Assembly (NCBI RefSeq): GCF_000227725.2
Contig: NZ_MU255057.1
Coordinates: forward strand, 103,483 to 167,482
Source: Thiorhodospira sibirica ATCC 700588
Lineage (GTDB): Bacteria > Pseudomonadota > Gammaproteobacteria > Ectothiorhodospirales > Ectothiorhodospiraceae
DNA: 64,000 nucleotides
Reading direction: 5' to 3'
The stretch's first letter is position 1; every line of letters starts with the position of its first letter. This document shows positions 28,384 to 36,794 of this stretch, piece after piece. Under the pieces are notes generated by a model. It did not search any database and was not told the origin of the DNA. It saw only the letters and a program-made list of their open reading frames with translations. Made by a program: the position numbers and the translations under genes.

Positions 28384-29550
28384 ATGCCCTTCAGTTACAG
28401 CCAACCCTTAGCCCCCTACGCCCTCAGCGATGCACAATCGCGAGGCCGTCGCCATGCCGAGGCCCTGCCTACGCAGCGCAGCGAATTTCAGCGGGATCGT
28501 GACCGCATTGTGCATTGCACGGCCTTTCGACGCCTGGAATACAAAACCCAGGTGTTTGTGAATCACGAAGGCGATCTGTTCCGCACCCGCCTGACCCATA
28601 CCATCGAAGTGGCGCAGATTGCCCGCTCCTGCGCCCGCACACTGGGACTGAATGAAGACCTCACCGAGGCCATCGCCTTGGCCCATGATCTGGGACATAC
28701 CCCCTTTGGCCATGCTGGACAGGATACCCTCAATGCCTGTATGCGCGACGATGGCGGCTTTGAACACAACCTGCAATCGCTACGGGTGGTAGATCATCTG
28801 GAACGGCGTTATGCCGAGTTTGACGGACTCAACCTGTGCTTTGAGACCCGCGAAGGGATTCTCAAACACTGCGCCCTGAAAGATGCCAGCACCCTGGGCG
28901 AAGTGGGCGAGCGCTTTGTCCTGGGCCTGCAGCCCTCGCTTGAAGCGCAACTGACCAACCTTGCCGACGAGATTGCCTACAACAACCACGATGTTGATGA
29001 TGGTCTGCGCGCCGGTATTATTAGCGTAGAAGACCTGCTCGAGATTGAGCTGTTTGCCGAACATTACCACGCCGTCTGCGCCCGCTACCCCCAGCTTGAC
29101 GCCAAGCGCACTCGCCACGAAGTCATCCGCCGCATGATCAACCACCTGGTCAGCGACCTGCTCAGCACCTCACAGGCCCGCATCAGCCAGTCCGGAGTCG
29201 GCAGCGTTGATGAAGTGCGCCAATATCCCGAACCCCTGATCGGATTTAGCAGCGCCACCCGCGAAGCAAACCGGGAACTCAAACGCTTCCTGCACCGCCG
29301 CCTCTATCAACACTATCGGGTACACCGCATGACCAAAAAAGCCGACCGCCTGGTCCATGCGCTGTTCGATGCCTACCTCAATGACCCCAAACTGCTGCCC
29401 GATGAACACCAACGCAACGTCACCACCCTGGAACATGAACACGGACGCAGCGGCCGCGCCCGCGCCGTCGCCGATTACATCGCCGGCATGACCGACCGCT
29501 TCGCCATCGGCGAATACCAGCGCCTGTTCAACCCCGACATGCTGTCGTAG
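28384..29550 (+). CDS. Deoxyguanosinetriphosphate triphosphohydrolase-like protein
   Basis: 388 aa HD-domain enzyme of the Dgt group. '[15 protein letters not shown]' near 50, metal-binding '[16 protein letters not shown]' and [12 protein letters not shown]. It hydrolyses dNTPs to nucleoside and triphosphate; substrate choice varies in this subgroup. ATG 28384 ([14 protein letters not shown]) is taken rather than one 16 codons upstream within the hairpin region. aroB and this gene are commonly near each other in gammaproteobacteria. Confidence 0.92.
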   Translation: MPFSYSQPLAPYALSDAQSRGRRHAEALPTQRSEFQRDRDRIVHCTAFRRLEYKTQVFVNHEGDLFRTRLTHTIEVAQIARSCARTLGLNEDLTEAIALAHDLGHTPFGHAGQDTLNACMRDDGGFEHNLQSLRVVDHLERRYAEFDGLNLCFETREGILKHCALKDASTLGEVGERFVLGLQPSLEAQLTNLADEIAYNNHDVDDGLRAGIISVEDLLEIELFAEHYHAVCARYPQLDAKRTRHEVIRRMINHLVSDLLSTSQARISQSGVGSVDEVRQYPEPLIGFSSATREANRELKRFLHRRLYQHYRVHRMTKKADRLVHALFDAYLNDPKLLPDEHQRNVTTLEHEHGRSGRARAVADYIAGMTDRFAIGEYQRLFNPDMLS

Positions 29551-29764
29551 GCAGAGACTGCATCAAACACTTCCAGATCAGGCAGATATAAAGCCTTCTT
29601 GTGGTAAAACGCAGTTGTGCTGGGCACAACAATTCCCGTTGATCCAAGCAAGCCTGATTTTTATTTTTTGAGGCTTGAATATCAAAAGCTTAGGGCTGTG
29701 TTTCTGGCGAAAAATGCGCACGTTTATGAAGCGAAGGCGGAGTATTGAGGTATATGGCAGGGAT

Positions 29765-29824
29765 GTAAAAACAAATGTCTGTCAACCCAATTCTGTAAAA
29801 ACAAATGTCTGTCAACCCAATTCA
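29765..29824. repeat. 30-base tandem duplication at the ISNCY left end
   Basis: The unit 29765-29794 (GTAAAAACAAATGTCT plus 14 bases of the element's left end) is repeated at 29795-29824 with only the last base different. The first 16 bases of the unit also follow the element's right end at 31253-31268, so each unit is target sequence plus IS tip. Confidence 0.95.
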
Positions 29825-31254
29825 GAAAAGTCCCCTTTTGTGCAAAGCAGAAGTGTCCCCCGTAGAATGCGTGGTTATGGTGTTTGGGCTGGTGCCGGAG
29901 TGATGTTGCCCCGACCTCTCCAAGGGTGGTCCGGCGCCGGTTTGTAGGTTGGCTTGGCGGTCTGTTTTGCCTTGGCCTGGTCGACGCTGTGGTGGACACT
30001 TTTTTCATCATCCAGCGGTGTGGGCGGTTCGCCCTCAGCCAACAGACGGTAAGGCATGATGTGCCCCTGGTGCAGGAGGGTGATGGTGCCGTCGAAGGCC
30101 TCGCAGACGGTGAGGGTGGCACCCCGCAGGCGGTAGCCCTTGCCCTGTCCCTGAAGCTGATATTCCCGGTTCTTGAACTGGAAGCAAAGGTTCTTGGAGA
30201 GCTTACGGGTATGGTGCAGGCAAAGGATGAGGGCCTGCTCCTCGGGGCTGTGCAGCACCGGTCGGTGGGCATCCTGGGGGCTTTGTGGCTCGACGGCGAA
30301 GCGGGCGTTGAAGTCGGCCATGAAGGTGGGGAGGAAGGCGTTGGCGGCGTCGATGTCCGAGATCTCACGCAGGCGCAGCTCCTTGACCAAACGGTCTTGC
30401 AGGGTCTGGTTGGCCCGCTCCACCCGCCCCTTGGCCTGAGGCGTGTTGGCATGAATGGCGGCGATGTCGAGGGTCTTGAGGGCGCGGGAAAACTGGGTCA
30501 GCTCCCCGTCGTGCTCAGGATGATTGACACGGAAGATGCTGTGTTTGTCTGAGTAGAGGGCCACCGGACGTCCGTGCTGATCCAGGTATTGCTGTAGGGT
30601 CTCCATGTAGGCCTGGGTGGTCTCGGCGGGCACGAAGCGCAGGGCCATCAGGCGCCCTGTGGCGTCGTCGATGAACACAATCAGGGTACAGCGCGGGCCG
30701 CGCACCTCAAACCAGTCATGGGGCGAGCCGTCGATTTGAATGAGCTCCCCCAGGCAGGGGCGGCGTGGACGGCGCTGATGAATGCGGGCTTGCTTGCGTT
30801 GCTTGGGCTGCCATAGCCCATCGGCCACCATCCACTGGCGCAGGGTCTCGACCGAGAGATGATGACCATGGCGCTCGGCCAGCTTTTCGCAGGCCAGGGT
30901 GGGGCCAAAGTCGGTGTAGTGCGTCTTGACCAAGGCGAGCACCTCCTGGCGTACTGTCTCGGCAATGGCGTTATTGGGACGTCGGCCACGGTGGCCACTG
31001 CGTAGCCCTGTCGCCCCATGCTCACGATAGCGGCGAACCAGGCGCTTGACCTGGCGCACGCTCAACCCCAGGCGCTGGGCCGCCTCGGCCTGCCGCAGAT
31101 GCTTGTTCGCCACCGCCTGAATCATCTCTAGTCGGTCAATTTCTTTGTGACTCATCGTAATGTGCTCCTTCGTCATGCGTGCCCCTCCCGCTTAAATATA
31201 AAGGGGACATTTTAGAATTGGACGAAGGGGACATTACTGCTTTGGGCTAACAGT
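29809..31254 (-). mobile_element. Complete ISNCY/IS1202-like insertion sequence (copy 2)
   Basis: About 1445 bp. Left end CTGTCAACCCAATTCAG and right end (reverse complement) CTGTTAGCCCAAAGCAG form related termini, each followed by two TGTCCCC-type subterminal repeats, probably transposase sites. The flanks share GTAAAAACAAATGTCT (29795-29810 and 31253-31268), a target duplication of 13-16 bases depending on the exact tip. The right flank is the -35 region of the tRNA-Tyr promoter. Confidence 0.9.
29875..31155 (-). CDS. ISNCY-family transposase
   Basis: 426 aa. N-terminal helix-turn-helix ('QAEAAQRLGLSVRQVKRLVR'), then an rve-type DDE core: 'LIQIDGSPHDWF', 'VALYSDKHSIFR', and 'AKGRVERANQTLQDRLVKEL'. 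All three acidic residues are present and the frame is open, so the enzyme is probably active. A C-terminal beta-rich domain follows ('LCFQFKNREYQLQGQGKGYR'). The start at 31155 has an AGGAG; an ATG seven codons earlier is less likely. It is transcribed away from the tRNA operon. Confidence 0.93.
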   Translation of the reverse strand: MSHKEIDRLEMIQAVANKHLRQAEAAQRLGLSVRQVKRLVRRYREHGATGLRSGHRGRRPNNAIAETVRQEVLALVKTHYTDFGPTLACEKLAERHGHHLSVETLRQWMVADGLWQPKQRKQARIHQRRPRRPCLGELIQIDGSPHDWFEVRGPRCTLIVFIDDATGRLMALRFVPAETTQAYMETLQQYLDQHGRPVALYSDKHSIFRVNHPEHDGELTQFSRALKTLDIAAIHANTPQAKGRVERANQTLQDRLVKELRLREISDIDAANAFLPTFMADFNARFAVEPQSPQDAHRPVLHSPEEQALILCLHHTRKLSKNLCFQFKNREYQLQGQGKGYRLRGATLTVCEAFDGTITLLHQGHIMPYRLLAEGEPPTPLDDEKSVHHSVDQAKAKQTAKPTYKPAPDHPWRGRGNITPAPAQTP

Positions 31255-31267
31255 AAAAACAAATGTC

Positions 31268-31296
31268 TTGACATTTTTTCAGCGGCTCACTAAAAT
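31268..31296 (+). promoter_or_regulatory. Sigma-70 promoter of the tRNA-tuf operon
   Basis: Perfect TTGACA at 31268-31273, 17-base spacer, TAAAAT at 31291-31296, then a GC-rich discriminator TGCGCGC typical of stringently controlled stable-RNA promoters. Its first T is the last base of the IS target duplication, so any natural AT-rich upstream element beyond 16 bases has been replaced by the IS end. Confidence 0.9.
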
Positions 31297-31312
31297 TGCG
31301 CGCTCTCATCTT

Positions 31313-31397
31313 GGAGGGGTTCCCGAGCGGTCAAAGGGGGCAGACTGTAAATCTGCTGGCTCAGCCTTCGAAGGTTCGAATCCTTCTCCCTCCACCA
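31313..31397 (+). tRNA. tRNA-Tyr(GUA)
   Basis: Class II tRNA with long variable arm, acceptor GGAGGGG/TCCCTCC, anticodon GTA in CTGTAAA, T-loop GGTTCGAATCC, encoded CCA. It begins 16 bases after the -10 box. Confidence 0.96.
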
Positions 31398-31517
31398 GGA
31401 TTTTTATTAGATGGTTGTTATGCAAACGGTCTGATGTGTGTTTTAAGGCGTTGAGCCGCTCTATGCTCCGCTTAGCAGGTCTTGTCTGAAGGCTGGGATG
31501 CCCGATATTAAGATGTT

Positions 31518-31591
<74 letters not shown>

Positions 31592-31607
31592 GTGTTGTGA
31601 TGTTTTA

Positions 31608-31683
<76 letters not shown>

Positions 31684-31747
31684 TTTTCTTTTGCTCGTTA
31701 TTCATTCAGTTAAAACAAGATATCAAGCGTCAACGGGGTATTGAGCC

Positions 31748-32938
31748 ATGTCCAAGGAAAAATTTGAGCGTAAGAAGCCGCACGTCAACGTGGGAACCAT
31801 TGGTCACGTAGACCATGGGAAAACAACCTTGACCGCCGCGCTGACCGTGGTACAGGCCAAAAAATTTGGTGGCGAAGCCCGTGCCTACGACCAGATTGAC
31901 AACGCCCCGGAAGAACGCGCCCGTGGGATCACCATTGCCACCGCGCACGTCGAATACGAATCCGAAAACCGCCACTACGCCCATGTAGACTGCCCCGGCC
32001 ATGCCGACTACGTCAAAAACATGATCACCGGTGCGGCGCAGATGGACGGCGCCATCCTGGTCGTGAGCGCGGCTGACGGCCCGATGCCCCAGACCCGCGA
32101 ACACATCCTGCTCGCCCGTCAGGTAGGCGTGCCCTACATCGTCGTCTTCCTCAACAAAGCCGACATGGTAGACGACGCCGAACTGCTCGAGCTGGTCGAA
32201 ATGGAAGTCCGCGACCTGCTCTCCAGCTACGAATTTCCGGGGGACGACACCCCCATCGTCATAGGCTCCGCCCTCAAAGCACTTGAAGGCGACACCTCCG
32301 ACATCGGCGTGCCCGCCATCGACAAACTCATAGCCGCCCTCGACAGCTACATCCCGGAGCCCGAGCGCGCCATTGACGGCGCCTTCCTCATGCCCGTCGA
32401 AGACGTCTTCTCCATCTCCGGGCGTGGCACCGTCGTCACCGGTCGTATTGAGCGTGGCATCGTCAAAGTCGGCGACGAAGTCTCCATTGTCGGCATCCGC
32501 GACACCCAGAAAAGCACCGTCACCGGCGTAGAAATGTTCCGCAAACTGCTCGACCAGGGACAGGCCGGAGACAACGTTGGGGTCTTGCTGCGTGGCACCA
32601 AACGCGACGACGTAGAACGCGGACAAGTGCTGTGCAAAACCGGCTCCATCACGCCGCACACTAAATTTGAAGCCGAGGTATACGTCCTGTCCAAAGAAGA
32701 AGGCGGACGCCACACCCCGTTCTTCAACGGCTACCGTCCGCAGTTTTACTTCCGCACCACCGACGTGACCGGATCAGTAGACCTGCCAGAAGGCATCGAA
32801 ATGGTCATGCCGGGCGATAACGTCAAAGTTGTGGTATCGCTGATCAACCCGATTGCGATGGAGGAAGGATTGCGCTTTGCGATTCGTGAAGGTGGCCGCA
32901 CAGTCGGTGCCGGCGTTGTTGCCAAAATCATTGAGTGA
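31748..32938 (+). CDS. tuf: Elongation factor Tu
   Basis: 396 aa. Delivers aminoacyl-tRNA to the ribosome. G1 [10 protein letters not shown]2 '[15 protein letters not shown]', G3 DCPGH, G4 NKAD, and domains 2 and 3 intact ('[15 protein letters not shown]'). Very high C-ending codon use compared with neighbours, as expected for the most abundant protein. Cotranscribed with the tRNAs. A second tuf near rpsG would be usual but lies outside the window. Confidence 0.98.
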   Translation: MSKEKFERKKPHVNVGTIGHVDHGKTTLTAALTVVQAKKFGGEARAYDQIDNAPEERARGITIATAHVEYESENRHYAHVDCPGHADYVKNMITGAAQMDGAILVVSAADGPMPQTREHILLARQVGVPYIVVFLNKADMVDDAELLELVEMEVRDLLSSYEFPGDDTPIVIGSALKALEGDTSDIGVPAIDKLIAALDSYIPEPERAIDGAFLMPVEDVFSISGRGTVVTGRIERGIVKVGDEVSIVGIRDTQKSTVTGVEMFRKLLDQGQAGDNVGVLLRGTKRDDVERGQVLCKTGSITPHTKFEAEVYVLSKEEGGRHTPFFNGYRPQFYFRTTDVTGSVDLPEGIEMVMPGDNVKVVVSLINPIAMEEGLRFAIREGGRTVGAGVVAKIIE

Positions 32939-33013
32939 TTCAGAGTTGTTTTTATCGGCAGCAGTTGGCTGCCGGTTTGCAGTGCCCATCAAGTTGTTGT
33001 TAGTAAAAGCTTT

Positions 33014-33089
<76 letters not shown>

Positions 33090-33102
33090 TATCTCTTCAA
33101 AA

Positions 33103-33122
33103 CGACGCCCTTTGGGGCGTCG
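33103..33122 (+). terminator. Hairpin after tRNA-Trp
   Basis: CGACGCCC-TTTG-GGGCGTCG with a weak T stretch after it (CATAACCTTTT). It separates the tRNA-tuf unit from secE-nusG, perhaps with readthrough. Confidence 0.7.
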
Positions 33123-33147
33123 CATAACCTTTTAAGTAATTCATCCT

Positions 33148-33525
33148 ATGACAGGCAAAGCTGAAGTAGAACGCTCCGGGGTTGATACCGCGAAGCTGGT
33201 AGCCGCTGTGTTGCTGCTGGTTGCGGGCGTGCTTGCGTTTTATTGGTTTGCCGCCGAGTCGTTATTGTTTCGGGTGTTGGGCCTGTTAGCGGTTGTCGGC
33301 GTTGCTGTGGGCATTTTTGCCACGACTGCGCCCGGACGCGCCTTGTGGGGCTTTTTGGGTGAGTCGCGCAATGAAGTGCGCAAGATGGTCTGGCCGACCC
33401 GTGCCGAGGCCCTGCAGACGACCTTGATCGTTATTCTGGTCGTGATTATCGTCGCCATATTTTTATGGCTGGTGGATATGTTCCTGGGTTGGTCCGTGCG
33501 TTCTATTATCGGTACTGGCGCGTGA
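33148..33525 (+). CDS. secE: Preprotein translocase subunit SecE
   Basis: 125 aa with three membrane helices (about 15-35, 42-60 and 93-115), the long E. coli-type form. The conserved amphipathic region 'GESRNEVRKMVWPTRAEALQT' before the last helix clamps SecY. Eleven bases upstream of nusG. Confidence 0.97.
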   Translation: MTGKAEVERSGVDTAKLVAAVLLLVAGVLAFYWFAAESLLFRVLGLLAVVGVAVGIFATTAPGRALWGFLGESRNEVRKMVWPTRAEALQTTLIVILVVIIVAIFLWLVDMFLGWSVRSIIGTGA

Positions 33526-33536
33526 GGAACCTCTAA

Positions 33537-34070
33537 ATGGCCTTGCGTTGGTACGTTGTGCAAGCCTATTCAGGCTTTGAAAACCATGTAAAGCGCTCCA
33601 TGATGGAGCGCATCAAGCGTTTTAATATGGAAGATAAGTTTGGTGATATTCTCGTGCCCACTGAGGAAGTGGTGGAAATGCGGGATGGCCAAAAGCGCAA
33701 AAGCGAGCGCAAGTTTTTTCCCGGTTATGTGCTGGTGCAGATGGAGATGAGCGAGGAAGCCTGGCATCTGGTGCGCGATGTGCCCAAGGTGTTGGGATTT
33801 ATTGGAGGCAGCGCCGATCGACCTGCGCCGATCAGTGACCGTGAGGCCAATAATATCCTGCAGCGGATGCAGGATGGTATTGAAAAACCCCGTCCCAAGG
33901 TTTTGTTTGAACCGGGCGAGGTGGTGCGTGTAACCGATGGTCCTTTCAATGACTTCAATGGCGTCGTTGAAGAAGTCAACTATGAGAAAAACCGTCTCTT
34001 GGTTGCCGTGCAGATTTTTGGCCGTTCCACACCCGTGGAGCTGGAATTTCATCAAGTCGAAAAAGTCTAG
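33537..34070 (+). CDS. nusG: Transcription termination/antitermination factor NusG
   Basis: 177 aa. NGN domain '[19 protein letters not shown]' at the start and C-terminal KOW domain '[20 protein letters not shown]'. It links RNA polymerase with Rho or the ribosome. Standard length. Confidence 0.98.
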   Translation: MALRWYVVQAYSGFENHVKRSMMERIKRFNMEDKFGDILVPTEEVVEMRDGQKRKSERKFFPGYVLVQMEMSEEAWHLVRDVPKVLGFIGGSADRPAPISDREANNILQRMQDGIEKPRPKVLFEPGEVVRVTDGPFNDFNGVVEEVNYEKNRLLVAVQIFGRSTPVELEFHQVEKV

Positions 34071-34169
34071 CGATTCTGACTGTTTGCGATCCTGCTTAGG
34101 GTCAGACATTGCTGTTTCCCAGGGGAGCCGTTCAGGCGCTATCACCCATATCTCAGGAGTTCTCTTCGT

Positions 34170-34601
34170 ATGGCTAAGAAAATCGAAGCGTATGTCAAGC
34201 TTCAGGTTCCCGCCGGTAAGGCCAATCCAAGCCCGCCGGTGGGCCCCGCGCTCGGTCAGCGCGGTGTCAATATCATGGAATTCTGCAAGGCCTTCAATGC
34301 GCAAACACAAAGCCTTGAGCCAGGTCTGCCGATTCCAGTGGTGATCACGGTCTATTCCGACCGCAGCTTCACCTTTGTCACCAAAACTCCTCCGGCATCG
34401 GTATTGCTGAGAAAGTCCGTTGGCCTTGCCAAAGGCTCGGCAACGCCCAACACCAACAAGGTTGGCAAGGTGACGCGGGCACAGCTGGAAGAAATCGCCA
34501 AGGTCAAGCAGCCTGATCTGACGGCTGCCGATCTGGAGGCAGCCGTGCGGTGTATTGCCGGCAGTGCGCGCAGTATGGGTCTGGAAGTCGAGGAGGTCTG
34601 A
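34170..34601 (+). CDS. rplK: 50S ribosomal protein L11
   Basis: 143 aa. '[20 protein letters not shown]' and C-terminal rRNA-binding '[13 protein letters not shown]' are typical. It forms the GTPase-associated stalk base. L1, encoded next, is known to repress this pair in E. coli; the leader 34071-34169 would hold the operator, though I did not fold it. Confidence 0.98.
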   Translation: MAKKIEAYVKLQVPAGKANPSPPVGPALGQRGVNIMEFCKAFNAQTQSLEPGLPIPVVITVYSDRSFTFVTKTPPASVLLRKSVGLAKGSATPNTNKVGKVTRAQLEEIAKVKQPDLTAADLEAAVRCIAGSARSMGLEVEEV

Positions 34602-34602
34602 G

Positions 34603-35292
34603 ATGGCAAAATTAAGCAAGCGGATGCGGGCCATTCGTGAAAAAGTCAGCTCCACCAAGAGCTATCCTGTGATTGAGGCGTTTGAGCTGCTCAAATCCCT
34701 GCCGGCGGCCAAATTTGCCGAATCTGTAGATGTCAGCGTCAACCTGGGGGTTGATCCGCGTAAATCCGACCAGGTGGTACGCGGTGCTACGGTACTGCCC
34801 AACGGAACGGGTAAATCTGTAAGAGTTGCCGTATTTGCTCAGGGTGCCAATGCCGAGGCGGCCAAGGCGGCCGGCGCCGATATCATCGGCATGGATGATC
34901 TGGCTGCCCAGGTCAAAGCCGGCCAACTGGATTTTGATGTGGTCATTGCCAGCCCGGATGCGATGCGCGTGGTCGGTCAGCTCGGCCAGATTCTGGGGCC
35001 GCGTGGTTTGATGCCGAACCCCAAGGTAGGCACCGTGACCCCGGATGTGGCCACGGCGGTGAAGAATGCCAAATCCGGTCAGGTGCGTTACCGTACTGAC
35101 AAGGCCGGGATCATTCATTGCACCATCGGCAAGGTCAGCTTTGCCCCAGAGGCGCTGCATGAAAACCTCAATGCCCTGCTGGCGGATTTGAACAAGATGA
35201 AGCCATCCGCTGCCAAGGGTATTTACATGAAAAGGATCACTGTCTCCACGACGATGGGGCCGGGGATCATGCTGGATCAAAGCAGTCTGTAA
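34603..35292 (+). CDS. rplA: 50S ribosomal protein L1
   Basis: 229 aa. [15 protein letters not shown] start, '[20 protein letters not shown]', and '[18 protein letters not shown]' near 130. The ATG at 34603 follows GAGGTCTGAG and sits one base after the rplK stop. Confidence 0.98.
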   Translation: MAKLSKRMRAIREKVSSTKSYPVIEAFELLKSLPAAKFAESVDVSVNLGVDPRKSDQVVRGATVLPNGTGKSVRVAVFAQGANAEAAKAAGADIIGMDDLAAQVKAGQLDFDVVIASPDAMRVVGQLGQILGPRGLMPNPKVGTVTPDVATAVKNAKSGQVRYRTDKAGIIHCTIGKVSFAPEALHENLNALLADLNKMKPSAAKGIYMKRITVSTTMGPGIMLDQSSL

Positions 35293-35300
35293 GCGTTTTT

Positions 35301-35329
35301 TGTGGTGCCATCTTGCGGATGGTGCCACA
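35301..35329 (+). repeat. Diverged family 2 hairpin after rplA
   Basis: TGTGGTGCCATC-TTGCG-GATGGTGCCACA, a 12-base stem with two G-T pairs. It resembles the GTGGCGGCATCT repeats elsewhere. No T-run follows, so it is probably a processing or partial-termination site between rplKA and rplJL. Confidence 0.7.
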
Positions 35330-35411
35330 TTTGCAGGTTGGAGGACGGCTGTGATGATGCAGCCTTCCGTCCAAGACCGCAGGTGTCACGCACCTTAGAT
35401 GTGACTTAAAT

Positions 35412-35505
35412 CATGCCTGCGCAGACGGTGTCCCCCGATTCAGTCATTGGCTGTGGTTGTGGGTGTGCCGTATTCGGTAGCCGTTTTGTGCCGTTGTCAG
35501 GCATG
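35412..35505 (+). promoter_or_regulatory. Putative L10 (rplJ) mRNA leader
   Basis: CATGCCTG (35412-35419) pairs with CAGGCATG (35498-35505), enclosing GCAGACGGTG and 'CTGTGGTTGTGGGTGTG', close to the E. coli rplJ leader that L10-L12 binds to repress translation. A second hairpin, GCAAAAACC/GGTTTTTGC at 35522-35550, lies just before the ribosome site. Confidence 0.65.
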
Positions 35506-35570
35506 AGATGGTTTTTCTTTTGCAAAAACCGCTGTGTATAAGGTTTTTGCGGTTTTAAGGAGACTCAATC

Positions 35571-36101
35571 GTGGCATTAACACTGGAAGACAAAAAACGC
35601 ATTGTCTCTGAAGTGGCTGCGGTGGCTTCTCAGGCGCATTCCGCGGTTGCAGCTGAGTATCGCGGACTTACCGTAGGTGAGATGACCGAACTGCGCGCCA
35701 AGGCGCGTCAAAATGGCGTCTATCTACGGGTGGTGAAGAATTCCCTGGCCCGCCGTGCGGTCGAGGGAACCAGCTTTGCATGTATGCAGGAAGGATTGGT
35801 CGGCCCTTTGGTGCTGGCATTTTCGCAAGACGATCCCGGTGCTGCAGCAAGGCTGATTAAAGACTTCGCCAAGGATCATGCCAAATTACAGGTCAAGCTG
35901 GTGTCCGTCAGTGGACAACTGCTTGGTCCGGCTGATCTTGAGCGCCTGGCCAGTATGCCGACCCGTGATCAAGCTATCAGTATTTTGATGGCCACCATGA
36001 AAGCGCCGCTTGATAAATTCGCTCGCACGCTTAATGAAGTTCCCGGCAAACTGGTGCGCACCGTTGCTGCCGTTCGTGATCAAAAGCAGTCCGCTGCTTA
36101 A
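35571..36101 (+). CDS. rplJ: 50S ribosomal protein L10
   Basis: 176 aa. Anchors L7/L12 dimers to the ribosome. 'AEYRGLTVGEMTELRAKARQ' and 'LRVVKNSLARRAV' are typical. GTG start at 35571 after AAGGAG. Confidence 0.97.
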   Translation: MALTLEDKKRIVSEVAAVASQAHSAVAAEYRGLTVGEMTELRAKARQNGVYLRVVKNSLARRAVEGTSFACMQEGLVGPLVLAFSQDDPGAAARLIKDFAKDHAKLQVKLVSVSGQLLGPADLERLASMPTRDQAISILMATMKAPLDKFARTLNEVPGKLVRTVAAVRDQKQSAA

Positions 36102-36155
36102 TCCCCATCACCACATGAATCGGGTGAAAACCTGTCTCGCTTAGGAGTATTTAGC

Positions 36156-36530
36156 ATGGCCGTTTCTAAAGAAGATATCCTGGAAACCATTTCCAACATG
36201 ACCGTTTTGGAGATCGTTGATCTGATCTCTGCCATGGAAGAAAAATTTGGCGTTAGCGCTGCCGCTGCTGTGGCGGCTGCCCCGGTGGCTGTGGCTGCCG
36301 AAGCGGCTGCTGAAGTCAAAGACGAATTTGATGTCGTCATGACCAGCTTTGGTGCCAACAAGGTCAACGTGATCAAGGTGATCCGTGCGATCACCGGTCT
36401 GGGTCTGAAGGAAGCCAAGGATATGGTTGAATCGGCACCGGCTACGGTCAAAGAAGCCGCGAATAAGGAAGAAGCCGAAAAGATCAAGAAAGAGCTTGAA
36501 GAAGCCGGCGCCAGCGTTGAGCTTAAGTAA
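36156..36530 (+). CDS. rplL: 50S ribosomal protein L7/L12
   Basis: 124 aa. N-terminal dimer domain '[19 protein letters not shown]', Ala-rich hinge (about 36-58), C-terminal factor-binding domain '[20 protein letters not shown]'. Binds elongation factors. Confidence 0.98.
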   Translation: MAVSKEDILETISNMTVLEIVDLISAMEEKFGVSAAAAVAAAPVAVAAEAAAEVKDEFDVVMTSFGANKVNVIKVIRAITGLGLKEAKDMVESAPATVKEAANKEEAEKIKKELEEAGASVELK

Positions 36531-36698
36531 GCCCAGGCGTTTATTGTCTGGATTGCGGTGGGCGCTGTCATTGCTGGCAGCGTTTCGCCGTTTGCCTTGG
36601 CCTGACACGGCATTCGTTTTGTACGCGCCAGCTTAGATATTTGCTTGATTGTACAGTTTGTTAGTTGCCAGGCTCACTGGCATTGATCATTATTTGGA

Positions 36699-36730
36699 GG
36701 CCGGCGGTGCTACACCCCCGGCCTTTTCTT
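36699..36730 (+). terminator. Attenuator between rplL and rpoB
   Basis: GGCCGG-C-GGTG-CTA-CACC-C-CCGGCC followed by TTTTCTT. A further weaker stem CGCTGTC/GGCAGCG lies near 36567. A partial terminator here is known in E. coli to set the ratio of ribosomal protein to polymerase; the same role is inferred. Confidence 0.8.
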
Positions 36731-36794
36731 GCTTGTCCCGGCTCACCATCGCTTTGGTTGAGTGTATCGGGGGTTCTTAGTGTGAGGAATTGCA

